DNA of 64,000 nucleotides. It comes from Elgaria multicarinata webbii (Eukaryota; Chordata; Lepidosauria; Squamata; Anguidae). The stretch lies in assembly GCF_023053635.1 (NCBI RefSeq), contig NC_086175.1, forward strand, positions 122,648,740 through 122,712,739, given 5' to 3'. Positions 55,485 through 64,000 of the stretch are shown in pieces. The notes below the pieces were generated by a model. It saw only the letters and a program-made list of their open reading frames with translations, made no database searches and was not told where the DNA came from. The translations under genes were made by a program, and so were the position numbers. Each line of letters starts with the position of its first letter. The stretch's first letter is position 1.

Positions 55485-55600
55485 CAGGGGCTCTTTCTGC
55501 CTAAGGGCTGAATTTCATTTGGCAGAAGCTCTTGGGGACACATTTCAGTGATGGGTAGGACCAAAAGCAATGGCCCAAAATATGAAAAAACATTTTAGTA
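55485..55600. mobile_element. Degenerate MITE arm
   Basis: gtgcaggggtccaggggctc, taagggctgaatttcatttg and ggaccaaaagcaatggccca resemble 16,365-16,490. Boundaries are approximate. Confidence 0.4.
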
Positions 55601-55754
55601 CAGTTTAACAGGTGTTTTTATTTTAATGTGCAGTTGGGGTAAAATGTGCAGTTGAAAAAGTGGTGAAAAAATAAGACATGTGTTGTGTGTTATGTATTAT
55701 GTGTACGTGTTTATTAAGAACTTAACAAAAGACAAAGTCAGGGATGGAATGTAA

Positions 55755-56135
55755 CACAAATTATATAAGGCTGCAGGTGAAAGAGCCCTTGATGGTGTCA
55801 TTGATGTTGTTGGGTCCTGTGACAGTGTTGCCTGAATAGATGTGGGGGCAGAGTTGGCACTTGGGTCTACTGCATGGTCTGGTCCCTTTGCCTGTGCCTC
55901 TGTCCTGTGTACTATTGCTGGTTAGCATCTGCTTCAGGTTGGGAGGTTGTCTGGAGGCCAGTACTGCTCTGCCTCCCAAGGATTGTGAGAGAGAAGTGTC
56001 TGTGCTGATGATGGGTTGGAGTTCGCTGATGATCCGTCACAGTGGTTTCAATTGGGGGTTGTCGGTGACAGCCAGTGGTGAACTTCTCTTGGCCTGTCAT
56101 CTGTCTTTAAGTTTAAGGTGCTACTAGAGTTGGTG
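55755..56135 (-). mobile_element. Penelope-like element fragment (region before the GIY-YIG domain)
   Basis: The minus frame reads SLGGRAVLASRQPPNLKQML, then GTGKGTRPCSRPKCQLCPHI, YSGNTVTGPNNINDTIKGSF and TCSLI. The R.PPNL..L ... C.RP.C..CPHI ... I.G.FTC pattern is the linker between reverse transcriptase and GIY-YIG endonuclease in vertebrate Penelope-like retroelements. The endonuclease itself and most of the reverse transcriptase are missing. The low-coordinate side is unassigned. Confidence 0.7.
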
Positions 56136-56522
56136 ATAATCTGTCTAGTCATGAAAGAGAAATAATGTGTTTGGCTTGGGCGGGTGTGTGTGTGTGTCTG
56201 ACAGGGCATTTGTGCAGTTGGAAAATTTGCTTTAAAAAACACCCTTCAGTTCAACTAAACAATTCTTACTGCCAGAATGGGGAGGGGATTGCATTAAAGC
56301 TGGAAAACCACCCAACAATTGGTTTTGGGGAAAGAGGGTGCCCCCTCCCCTAATACATCCAAATGTACATCCCCATGCATTTAGAAACCAATCCGGGGGG
56401 GGTGTTATCTTTCATGTGGAAACAGTGGGTAAAATCCAACATCAGTCTTACTTAGAGCACACCAATTGAAATGAATGAGGCTAGTCATGGCTAACTGAAG
56501 CTCTATTCAATTCAATGGGTCT

Positions 56523-56709
56523 GCTCTAAGCAGTGGAGGCTGTTGGCTCTGGTGTCAGTGGGGTGCTGAATCTGCTCCGGGTTTCAGTCACTACTCTAAA
56601 GGAGCCATGCAAGGTGTGGAGTTTAGAGTTCCTCCCAGTTCTGATTGAAACCCAGAGCAGATTTAGGGCCCCACTGATGTCAGAGTCGCCAGTCTCCACT
56701 GACTCTAAG
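56523..56709. mobile_element. hAT-type foldback MITE (CAGTGGAGGCTG), 8-bp target duplication (7/8)
   Basis: The element spans 56,531-56,701 (171 bp). GCTCTAAG (56,523-56,530) and ACTCTAAG (56,702-56,709). Left cagtggaggctgttggctct; right, read inward, CAGTGGAGACTGGCGACTCT. Paired inner arms: tgctccgggtttcagtca and attgaaacccagagcag. Confidence 0.88.
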
Positions 56710-56849
56710 AAGGACTTTCCTTGGTTTTCACCTAGTGCTTTGAAGATGCAGCACACTGACACCTTTAACCCAAGGTGCATTGAGAGAAAAATAACCCACC
56801 ACAGCCTGCAAGTATGAGAATTCCAACCAAGTGCCAGGGGAAGAAAATG

Positions 56850-57240
56850 CTTTCAGAGGAGTCATTCAGAGGAATTTGCCTTGTTGCAGCGTGTTATGAA
56901 TTGTTCACGCAAACCATAACCATTACCACCGTGGAACACTTTGGAGAGTAATTTTTATCGTCAGCTCCGCATTCCCATCTCAGAAAAAGAAAGATTGGAC
57001 AGGCTCACTAGTTTCTCTGTGTGCCCTTGACTGAAGTTTTAATTTAGCTCTATCTTGGGCAAAATTATTTCTTCTTCAAAATTAGACACAATGAAAGCAC
57101 CAATTTCTCCCCTAAGTCCCACTATTTCTAAAGATCAAATATTACTCCACATTTTACAAAAGGGGTTAGATACATTTATGTAACCAGCAAAGTGGTGCTG
57201 ATTCATCCCAATTATTGTGCGCAATGGTAAGAAAGCTTTC
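56850..57240. other. Unique-looking AT-rich stretch
   Basis: No match in the window and no repeat ends. Text such as ttatgaattgttcacgcaaa and gtaatttttatcgtcagctc has the look of ordinary single-copy DNA. It is a conserved-element candidate only. Confidence 0.25.
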
Positions 57241-57334
57241 AAGGATTTAAACCCCCCTCCAATAAACACTCTCATTGCTTAACTCTATTCCACAGAAAAG
57301 TTTACAGACATAATGCAAGTTAAACACAAAACCA

Positions 57335-57580
57335 TTAAGAAGAGCACTGCTGGAACGGACACAAAGTCCACGTAGCCTAGCGTCCTGTTTCCAACAATGA
57401 ACAGCCATATGCTTCTGGAAAGTCCAGCAGCAGGGGAAAGAAATCAACAACCCTCCCCTCTTTGACCTCAGCAACTGGTATTCAGAGGTACACTGCCTTT
57501 GAATATGGCAGTTCTATTTAGCCATCATGGCTGATAGCGATTGATAAACAAATTCTCCATGTACTTGGTCTAATTCCTCT
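57335..57580 (-). mobile_element. CR1-group LINE 3' fragment, diverged
   Basis: aagaagagcactgctggaac, gcctagcgtcctgtttccaa, gcagttctatttagccatca and tggctgatagcgattgataa are a diverged reverse complement of the CR1 3' UTR. Confidence 0.65.
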
Positions 57581-57639
57581 TTATCTGTGTTAAGTTTTGA
57601 ATTATACCAGCCCATTTCTATATTGATCCAGGATGAGGG

Positions 57640-58080
57640 ACCCTCAGAGGCAGAAGCCAACAGCGACAATGACTCGAAGGAGAGGCCACAACCAGTTCCA
57701 GGTTCTTCTGAACTTGGGACCACTAACTTGGATCTGATATCTTATCCACCACCACCCCATAGGAAGTGCCACTGTTCTCTAACTCTGAAGAGTGGCCTTC
57801 AGACTCTTCTAGTGAAAAGGGAGATGCGGAGGAGCAATCCCAAACTAGCTCCTCATTCTTCCAATATTCCCCTCCCACGAGGAGCCAAAGCCCACAGCAA
57901 AAGGCAGCTGGCTCTTTAATAGCCATATACAGCACCTGAAGGGGTGGAGCTTTCAGAAGGACTCTCCTGGCCTATAAGTCCCGGCCAGTTGCTCCTGGAC
58001 AGTGCTGGGGTAAGTTGTCCGTAGAACTGTAGCTGCAGGACTGCTGTTCATGGTCCTGAAAATAATTTAAGTCTCAGTCA
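57640..58080 (+). repeat. Unclassified Ser/Glu/Pro-coding repeat-like segment
   Basis: The plus strand reads EGPSEAEANSDNDSKERPQP and similar in one frame, then cctataagtcccggccagtt. Composition resembles 22,561-22,915. I cannot assign a family and do not treat it as a host gene. Confidence 0.25.
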
Positions 58081-58371
58081 TGATCCAGCTACTTCCGCCA
58101 CAACCATCACATTAGCTCCACAAGGTTGCTGGAAAAGACCCACCTTCGCTTTGGCCTCTGGGTGCCAATAAAAATGGAGTGGGATGGACAATTTCACAAT
58201 TCTGTTCCACAAGTTTGGTGCCACCACACATTTTGGGTTTTTTTGTTTACCGAACAAATTTCCCCCATTGTCTAAATGTAAATTATAAGCCTCTCAAAAC
58301 AAGTCTGGGGTGAGGGGTCTTACGTTATGTTTACGAGCTCAATTCAAGGGGTTGGTTCTAACCTTTAAAGA

Positions 58372-58815
58372 ATTAAAATACCTGATGGAACACCTCTCCT
58401 GACATGAATATATCTGGACACTTCTCTACACATCTGCTCCCCCCCCCTTCGAATGCCACCTCCATGGAAAGTGGTTACATGAGACAGGGTCTTCTCAGTG
58501 GTGCCCCCCAGACTAGGCCCACCTGGTGCTGACACTGTCATCATTCACATGATGCTAGGTAAAGACCACCCTCTACTCCCAGGCATTTAATGATATGTTA
58601 TCGGGTACCTATGTCTGCTGTTTTAAAACAGGTCTATTAGGGGGAAAATATTATTTATTTATTTTTAGCTGCTTACACTGTCTTATTATTTCTATGTGAA
58701 AAAAATTAGACTGTTTTTTATTATGCTGCATTTTGTATTTTTTATAAATAAATAATAATAATAATAATAGTTGTAAACCGCCCAGAGAGCTTCAGCTATG
58801 GGGCTATATAGAAAT
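58372..58815 (+). mobile_element. L2 LINE 3' end
   Basis: aatacctgatggaacacctc, tcctgacatgaatat and gtggtgccccccagactagg, then ttgtaaaccgcccagagagc and tcagctatggggctatatag. The same element type is the outer L2 at 27,085-28,274. It is followed by a (CAA)n array at 58,817-58,845; an (AAT)n sits at 58,751-58,769. Confidence 0.85.
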
Positions 58816-59061
58816 TACAACAACAACAACAACAACAACAACAATCAAAACATCTGTTGAATGCCATGGGCAGGGCTAGTAATTTTTTTTTTTAAATAAT
58901 GGGAAATATATAAACTACAACAAATTGAAAAAAGGGGGAAACAATCAGCTAATAAAATGACTTTGGAGTCTAGAACCACCATTGCAAGCTACCCTTAGTC
59001 TTTTCATGTGTCATATTCATTTAAAGCAAATATAGCCTCAGATCCATCCTCTGACTGGAAA

Positions 59062-59145
59062 GGGTCATAGAAAAGTTAGTAGAGCACTTGATTTGCATGC
59101 AGAAGATCCAGGTTCAATCCCCAACATCTCTGGGTAGGGCTGGAA
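59062..59145 (+). mobile_element. tRNA-derived SINE fragment
   Basis: tagtagagcacttgatttgc, atgcagaagatccaggttca and atccccaacatctctgggta. The B-box-like GGTTCAATCCC is at 59,111-59,121. Same SINE type as 31,560-31,734 in the other orientation. Confidence 0.65.
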
Positions 59146-59162
59146 TGCTAAAATGCTTGTGA

Positions 59163-59520
59163 AAATAATAAAAAAGGTCTTCACCTACCACTGGAAAGAA
59201 TACAACATAGCTTTACGTTGTGAACCTCTCTAGGAAGCTCGTTCCATAACCATGGTGCCACAGCAGAAAAGGACCTTTTCCAGGTACCTGCCTGCCTCAC
59301 TTCTTTTATCAGGGGCTCCCAGAGAAGAACCCCTGAAGATGACCTTACATATGGGACACGTACACTTACATATGGGCAAGTACATATGGGACACAATCCT
59401 TCAGGTAACCAAGCCATTTAGGGCTTTTAATGTTAATACCAGCATTTTGAATAAGGCCCGGAAAGGGACAGGCAGCCAGTACAGATGGAAAAGTACTGGC
59501 AGAATGATACTATGTTCATC
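59163..59520 (-). mobile_element. L2 LINE 3' fragment
   Basis: The minus frame carries RSFSAVAPWLWNELPREV and YVRSSSGVLLWEPLIKEVRQ. The rest matches 46,300-46,620 (gccatttagggctttt, tgttaataccagcattttga). A short repeat of cttacatatggga interrupts it. Confidence 0.8.
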
Positions 59521-60331
59521 AGAATAGGATGTATGCATGAATAGATGCTTCTTAAAGGGAAGTTCTTTGGATTAGGAATTCATTCCAAACTCAATACCTC
59601 TTTTTCCTGCCAACAGTAGCCCAATCCCATCTCCAAGCTGGTTTCATTAAGAAGTTATTCAGCTTCTCCCATTATCTTGCTCTTCTTCAATGGTTTTGCA
59701 TAGTCTTCCTTCTAAAGTGTCTCTCTTAGCTCTCATGGAATGCATGGCCTCCTTCTCCTCCTCTTCCCATTAGGATTTATTCCCACCTCTCTAGCTCTTT
59801 TCACTGTTTTCAGAACTGTCATTCTCCTCTGACTCATTCCTTACACAACACAAACAGGCTCTAATTTTGCTCTCCAAAAAGGAACAACATCAAAAAAAAG
59901 GCCTTCCCTTCAGAACCATTTGCCTCTTCATTGTTGTTTATTTTTGTACCTCTTCTTATCCTCCCATTTTCAAAATGGCTGGACTTACCTGGTGCACAAC
60001 CCAGAGGAATTTAAGTGCCCAGCCAAGCTATTAACTCTCAAGCTGATTCACACATGCACTTGATGACTCAGCTACTGAATGACTGACAGCTGAGGCTGTA
60101 ACTACAAGAATGAGGTATGGCAGCAAGGGAATGAGATGATAGCATGGTTTCCACCTGTTTTGTTTTGCTGCAGGTGTGTGTGTCTATGCATGGGGGGGTC
60201 ACATTTTTTTTTTTTTAAAAAATGATCCTAGGTGAAAAGGAAATTACCTGAAAATAAAACGGAGAGCATCTGGGAGAAAGATGGATTAGAAACATTATCC
60301 ATTTTGTGCTAGCTGTCTAGTTGTGGGGTTT
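59521..60331. other. No gene seen
   Basis: Pyrimidine-rich on the plus strand from 59,590 to 59,930. Unassigned. Confidence 0.35.
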
Positions 60332-60740
60332 ATATACATTAGGGCTATGTACAGATCCCCCGAACTGCTTTGTGGCCCGATCCATAACTTTTGCATTGGG
60401 TCAATCCGCTTTGGGTCTATCCGAGCCTCCCTCGCTCCGCGGAGTGAGATCTGGAGGAGCGGATCAACATTTTGCGCCCCCCCTTACTTGCCTTTGTGGC
60501 GGACACCCCCTGCCCCCTTACCTGGCTCTGCTGCTGTCACTGCACGGACAGTGGCAGTGCCGCCAGGTGAGCCCCCTCCCCCCTTACCTGCGTTCGGAGC
60601 TCCGGATGGAGGTGAACTGCTTCGCCTCAATCCGCAGCTCCCCTGACCCGATCCAGATCCGCCTTTGGCAGAGGCGGATTGGGTCGCTCCACTCCAGATT
60701 TGTGATCTGAATCGGAGCAGAGCACAGCCCTAATTTACAT
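60332..60740. mobile_element. TAGGG-type GC-rich hAT MITE, 8-bp target duplication (7/8)
   Basis: The element spans 60,340-60,732 (393 bp). ATATACAT (60,332-60,339) and ATTTACAT (60,733-60,740). Left tagggctatgtacagatccc; right, read inward, TAGGGCTGTGCTCTGCTCCG. It shares words with 50,632-51,267 (ttcgcctcaatccgcagctc, gggctctgccgc-like). Confidence 0.87.
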
Positions 60741-61073
60741 GGAAAAGTGTCTGAAATGGCACACACATACACACACACACACTTATTCTGCTGTGTAGCA
60801 CTGTAGCCATGGGTGGGTGGGGGGAATGCCAGAATCCCTCCCTGATTTTTTCAGCTTCCATGTAATCCTCCCCACTGCAATCCTAAATATCTAGGATTTT
60901 TTTTATTTGTGGAGATATAGGAGAAAGAATGCAGAGAGCATTCTACCCAATTGCACACTGAGAATGCATATAGTTGATTAACTTTATAGACATGAGATTC
61001 TTTGTGTTTATGTTTTCCCAGTTCCACACACCCTTAAGTATGTTGGCAACAGGTAATGGGGCTGAAGAAGTGG

Positions 61074-61305
61074 TATTATTTATTTATTTATTTATTTATT
61101 GCATTTATATACCACCCATAGCCGAAGCTGTCTGGGCAGTACACATAAGATAAAAACACTTAAAAACAATATACAAAGATTAAAAACCACAAAAACAAGC
61201 AAAATGCACATACGTTTAACACCACTATAACAACTTTAAAAACAATGAGCCAAAAAACAGACCCACAGTCATTACATATTGCTAAATGCCTGGGAGAAGA
61301 GAACA
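61074..61305 (-). mobile_element. L2 LINE 3' UTR with (TTTA)n tail
   Basis: tttatttatttattgcattt, atataccacccatagccgaa and gctgtctgggcagtacacat, then aaaaacaatata-rich text. It matches 46,057-46,270. Confidence 0.8.
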
Positions 61306-61384
61306 GTCCACCAGCACCTCAGGGGTCTACCATCTCATGCTGCTGCACATGGCCCAAGTGTATAAACCCACTGACTTGAAGGCA

Positions 61385-61645
61385 TTGACCCAGTTCAGAT
61401 GTACCTAGCTGCTCTGATGAACCATGGTTTGTTGGCGCATTAATGAACTTTCCCATTATATGCAGCTGCTGAGATTTCCTGGTTCCTTAAACCATGGTTC
61501 CCCATGATGTTTGAACCATGGAACTGTGGTTTAACTGCTGCCTACATGCCAGGAGCACATCATGGTTTGCAATTCTTGTGTTGTAGGGAGCTCTAAAACC
61601 ACAGTTTCCCAGTTTGGGTGTCAAAGGAAACTGTGGTTTATGAAA
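61385..61645. mobile_element. Foldback MITE rich in AACCATGG / CCATGGTT words
   Basis: cagttcagatgtacctagct, gaaccatggtttgttgg, taaaccatggttcc, aactgtggtttaactgc and aaaccacagtttcccag. It is related in style to 32,019-32,218. Ends are not resolved. Confidence 0.45.
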
Positions 61646-61689
61646 CAGGAAGCTAGGTGCACAAGTGGAGGAGGGCATGAGAGAGTTCT

Positions 61690-62024
61690 GTCTGTGATAG
61701 GATGAGCATATGGAAAGAAAGACAGGGCTCCTGTATCTATAACAGTTGTATAGAAAAGGGAATTTCAGCAGGTGTCATTTGTATGGATGCAGCACTTGGT
61801 GAAATTCCCTCTTCATCTCAACAGTTAAAGCTGCAGGAGCTATATTAGAGTGACCAGATAGGTAAGAGGGCAGGGCTCCTGCAGTTTTAACTGTTGAGAT
61901 GAAGAGGGAATTTCACAGGTGCTGCATGCATACAAATGACACCTGCTGAAATTCCCATTTCTGTACAACTGTTATAGATACAGGAGCACTGTCCTCCTTT
62001 CCATATGGTCACCCTAGTCTGTCA
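61690..62024. mobile_element. Palindromic hAT MITE, complete (319 bp), target duplication 7/8
   Basis: The element spans 61,698-62,016. GTCTGTGA (61,690-61,697) and GTCTGTCA (62,017-62,024). Left taggatgagcatatggaaag, right ctttccatatggtcacccta. Same four-module palindrome as 52,557-52,875. This copy supplies the 8-bp duplication that places the family in hAT. Confidence 0.92.
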
Positions 62025-62564
62025 TGATTCATCTTTGATGGACACATTCAGGATGCTATTTGAAGTTGGGAGTCCTCAAGCACTGAACATGGATGTCTGA
62101 TCTACTCCTCGTTTAATGGGTTGTGGGGGCAGATTTTCCATTACGAGTATGTTGGCAGTAGATTCCCCGTCTCACTTTGTTTTTATTTAAGGGCATCAGC
62201 AAGGAGTTCCTTTCAGCAGCTGCCAGATGGAGTCTGATTTCCCCAGGATGCTCCAGATGTAGCATGGCCAGGGGGTGATGCCTTTGTTGTTGTTGTTTTT
62301 ACCATGAAAGCTTTCATTGTTCTATCACAATAGCTACATTATATAATAATGGCGGCTGCCATGGTGGCCACCAAGAGGAGTTCCTTGAGGTCCTTCTGAA
62401 AAGAAAGGAAGAAGAAAGAAAAGAAAGAATTCCCACCACGTCCCTACTCAAAGTGGTACACCCCTTTTGAATCCTGAAAGGAATCTTGGCCACTCCACAT
62501 AGTTAAACACCCACCCAAATTTCCTTCCCATGAAACGGTAAATAGCAGTGGCATTTTCAGCTCG
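62025..62564. other. No gene seen
   Basis: A small GTT run at 62,283-62,300 and a gaaag-rich patch at 62,400-62,430. Unassigned. Confidence 0.35.
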
Positions 62565-62813
62565 GCACTAGTCAGTGGAGGTTTTGGGCTGTGATGTCAG
62601 TGGGGTGGTGAATCCTCTCCAGGTTTCAGTCAGAGCCAGTCAGAACTCCAAAGGAGCTTTCTAAGGTATAGATAGCATGGATACTTCCTTTAATGCTCTG
62701 ACTGGTTGTAACTGAAACCCGGAGTGGATTCATTGCCCTACTTACATTGGAGTCACCAGCCTCACCTTCACTGCCCCACTGACATGGAGTCACTAGCCTC
62801 CACTGGCAGTAGC
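62565..62813. mobile_element. hAT-type foldback MITE (CAGTGGAGG), aged target duplication
   Basis: The element spans 62,573-62,805. GCACTAGT and GCAGTAGC agree at 6 of 8. Left cagtggaggttttgggctgt; right, read inward, CAGTGGAGGCTAGTGACTCC. The right part is partly duplicated (gtcaccagcctcacc, then gtcactagcctccac). Confidence 0.78.
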
Positions 62814-63032
62814 AAATTAATTTTGGGGGTTGTCACCAGCATGCCTGGTGCTTTGCAAACCTCAAGAGGACAGGTCCCTGCCCCCAAGGAGCTTACATCT
62901 AAAATTTGCTTCAGGGGAAACAAGAGAGGAAGAGGAAGAAAGTGAAGGCAGGGTAAAGGGGAAAGCAAAGTGTAGTTGTAACAGCTACAGAAGAAACTAG
63001 ATATCTGAGTATTTCAAACACACGTTGTCACT

Positions 63033-63440
63033 AGGGCTGTGCACCGCTTCAGCTTCAGGCTCTGAATTCTGAGATTACAGCCAGATCTACACCAAGCAGG
63101 ATATTGCACTATAAAAGCGGTATATAAAAGGCAGGAGCCACACCAAGCAGGATATAGCGGTATGAAAGCGGCATATGGCATGTGTCAATGGGCCCCAACA
63201 GTTGTCAATGCACTTCAATACCGCTATAAAGCAGTAGTGTGGCTCCTGCCTTTTATATACCATTTTCATAGTGCAATATCCTGCTTGGTGTAGATGAGCC
63301 CTAAGTGGGCTGAATTGAATCAAATTGGGCCAGAGCTGGAGTGGATCCAGATTGCCCAGATTTGGTCCAAAGTGGGCCAGATTCACCCGAAGCACTTTGG
63401 ATTGCTTTGGACTGATCCGGAGGATCACACGCCCAGCAGT
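63033..63440. mobile_element. TAGGGCTGTGCACC-type MITE interrupted by a Harbinger-like MITE
   Basis: The left end tagggctgtgcaccgcttca lies at about 63,033. Body text after the insertion (tgggctgaattgaatcaaat, gggccagattcacccgaagc) ends near gatccggaggatcacacgcc. The right end is degenerate and no outer duplication is readable. Confidence 0.55.
63079..63301. mobile_element. Harbinger-like MITE (TACACCAAGCAGGATAT), nested
   Basis: Ends agccagatctacaccaagc and gcttggtgtagatgagccc. The flanks TAC and TAA agree at 2 of 3. The interior has the family signature tataaaaggcaggagccaca and gcactt-caataccgctataa. Confidence 0.82.
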
Positions 63441-63574
63441 GCAAGCTCTCATTACCATCTTTGAGGGAGTCACCATTTTCTTTTAAAATGGCGTATCTTC
63501 TTCCAAAAATTAAATGCTATTAAATAGTGGCCGTAAGGCCTTCACGTATGCAGACCTTCATGTGTGTTCTTATT

Positions 63575-63893
63575 AAAAGGAAGTACCACTTTACACAGCG
63601 CATAGTTAAAATACGGAACTCACTACCACAAGATGTAGTGATGTCCACCAATTTGGATGGCTTTAAATGGGGGTTGGATAAATTCAGCCCTGATGGTTGT
63701 GTGCTACCTCCAGTATCAGAGGCAGTAAGCTTATATAGACCAGTTGCTGGAGAACATGGGTGGGAGGGTGCTGTTGCACCCATGTCCTGCCTTGTTGGTC
63801 CCTGGCCGATGGCTGGTTGGCCACTGTGCGAACAGCGTGCTGGACTAGATGGACCCTTGGTCTGATCCAGCAGGGCTCTTCTTATGTTCTTAT
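63575..63893 (+). mobile_element. CR1-like LINE 3' end
   Basis: aaaaggaagtaccactttac, caatttggatggctttaaat and gggggttggataaattc, then actagatggacccttggtct and the terminal ttcttatgttcttatg. It shows the family's uninterrupted 3' end. Confidence 0.88.
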
Positions 63894-64000
63894 GCAGCTT
63901 TGCAGGCATAAATATGCCTTTAAGGTTGCGTACATGGTGGACTTGCAACAGCCATTTATGCAGCATTTCATTTCCAGAAGAAGAGGAGTCATAATTTTAT

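Overview
The window is vertebrate nuclear DNA, most probably from a squamate reptile (lizard). It holds one confident host coding exon, a melatonin-receptor exon, in a sea of transposon remnants. The squamate reading rests on three things. The LINEs are sauropsid-type CR1 (3' ends in ATTCTATG- or TTCTTATG-type octamers) and L2 with (AAT)n or (AAAT)n tails. There are tRNA-derived SINEs of squamate type. There are many short hAT and Harbinger-like foldback elements. No bacterial, organellar or CRISPR features are present.

Layout. 1-19 kb: downstream flank of the receptor gene, filled with L2, CR1, SINE and MITE copies, with a few AT-rich stretches that look unique. 19.1-20.45 kb, minus strand: the last coding exon of a melatonin receptor, best matched to MTNR1B (Mel1b), with a clear splice acceptor, stop codon and candidate poly(A) signal. 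A CR1 fragment begins about 50 bp past the stop. Exon 1 (N-terminus and TM1) was not found at higher coordinates, so intron 1 probably runs past the right edge of the window.

23.342-44.566 kb: a head-to-tail tandem duplication of a 10.6 kb unit (10,612 and 10,613 bp). The junction has a 3-bp CAG microhomology. Apart from microsatellite lengths, nearly all visible differences between copies lie in the first 1.2 kb. Every repeat in copy 1 (CR1, L2 nested in L2, MITEs, SINE) recurs in copy 2 about 10.61 kb later.

44.6-64 kb: more repeats. The best resolved is a 2.77 kb hAT element at 48,545-51,309 with a perfect 8-bp target duplication. It carries a transposase C-terminal remnant and two younger hAT MITEs nested inside it, each with its own 8-bp duplication. 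A second instructive nest is a 319-320 bp palindromic MITE split by an L2 LINE (45.8-47.1 kb). Target duplications could be read for about fourteen DNA elements, assigning them to hAT (8 bp) or to a Harbinger-like group (3 bp).

Apart from the receptor exon, none of the longer open frames looks like a host gene. Family names are from recognition of motifs and ends, not from a database search. Boundaries without a stated target duplication are approximate to about 10-30 bp.
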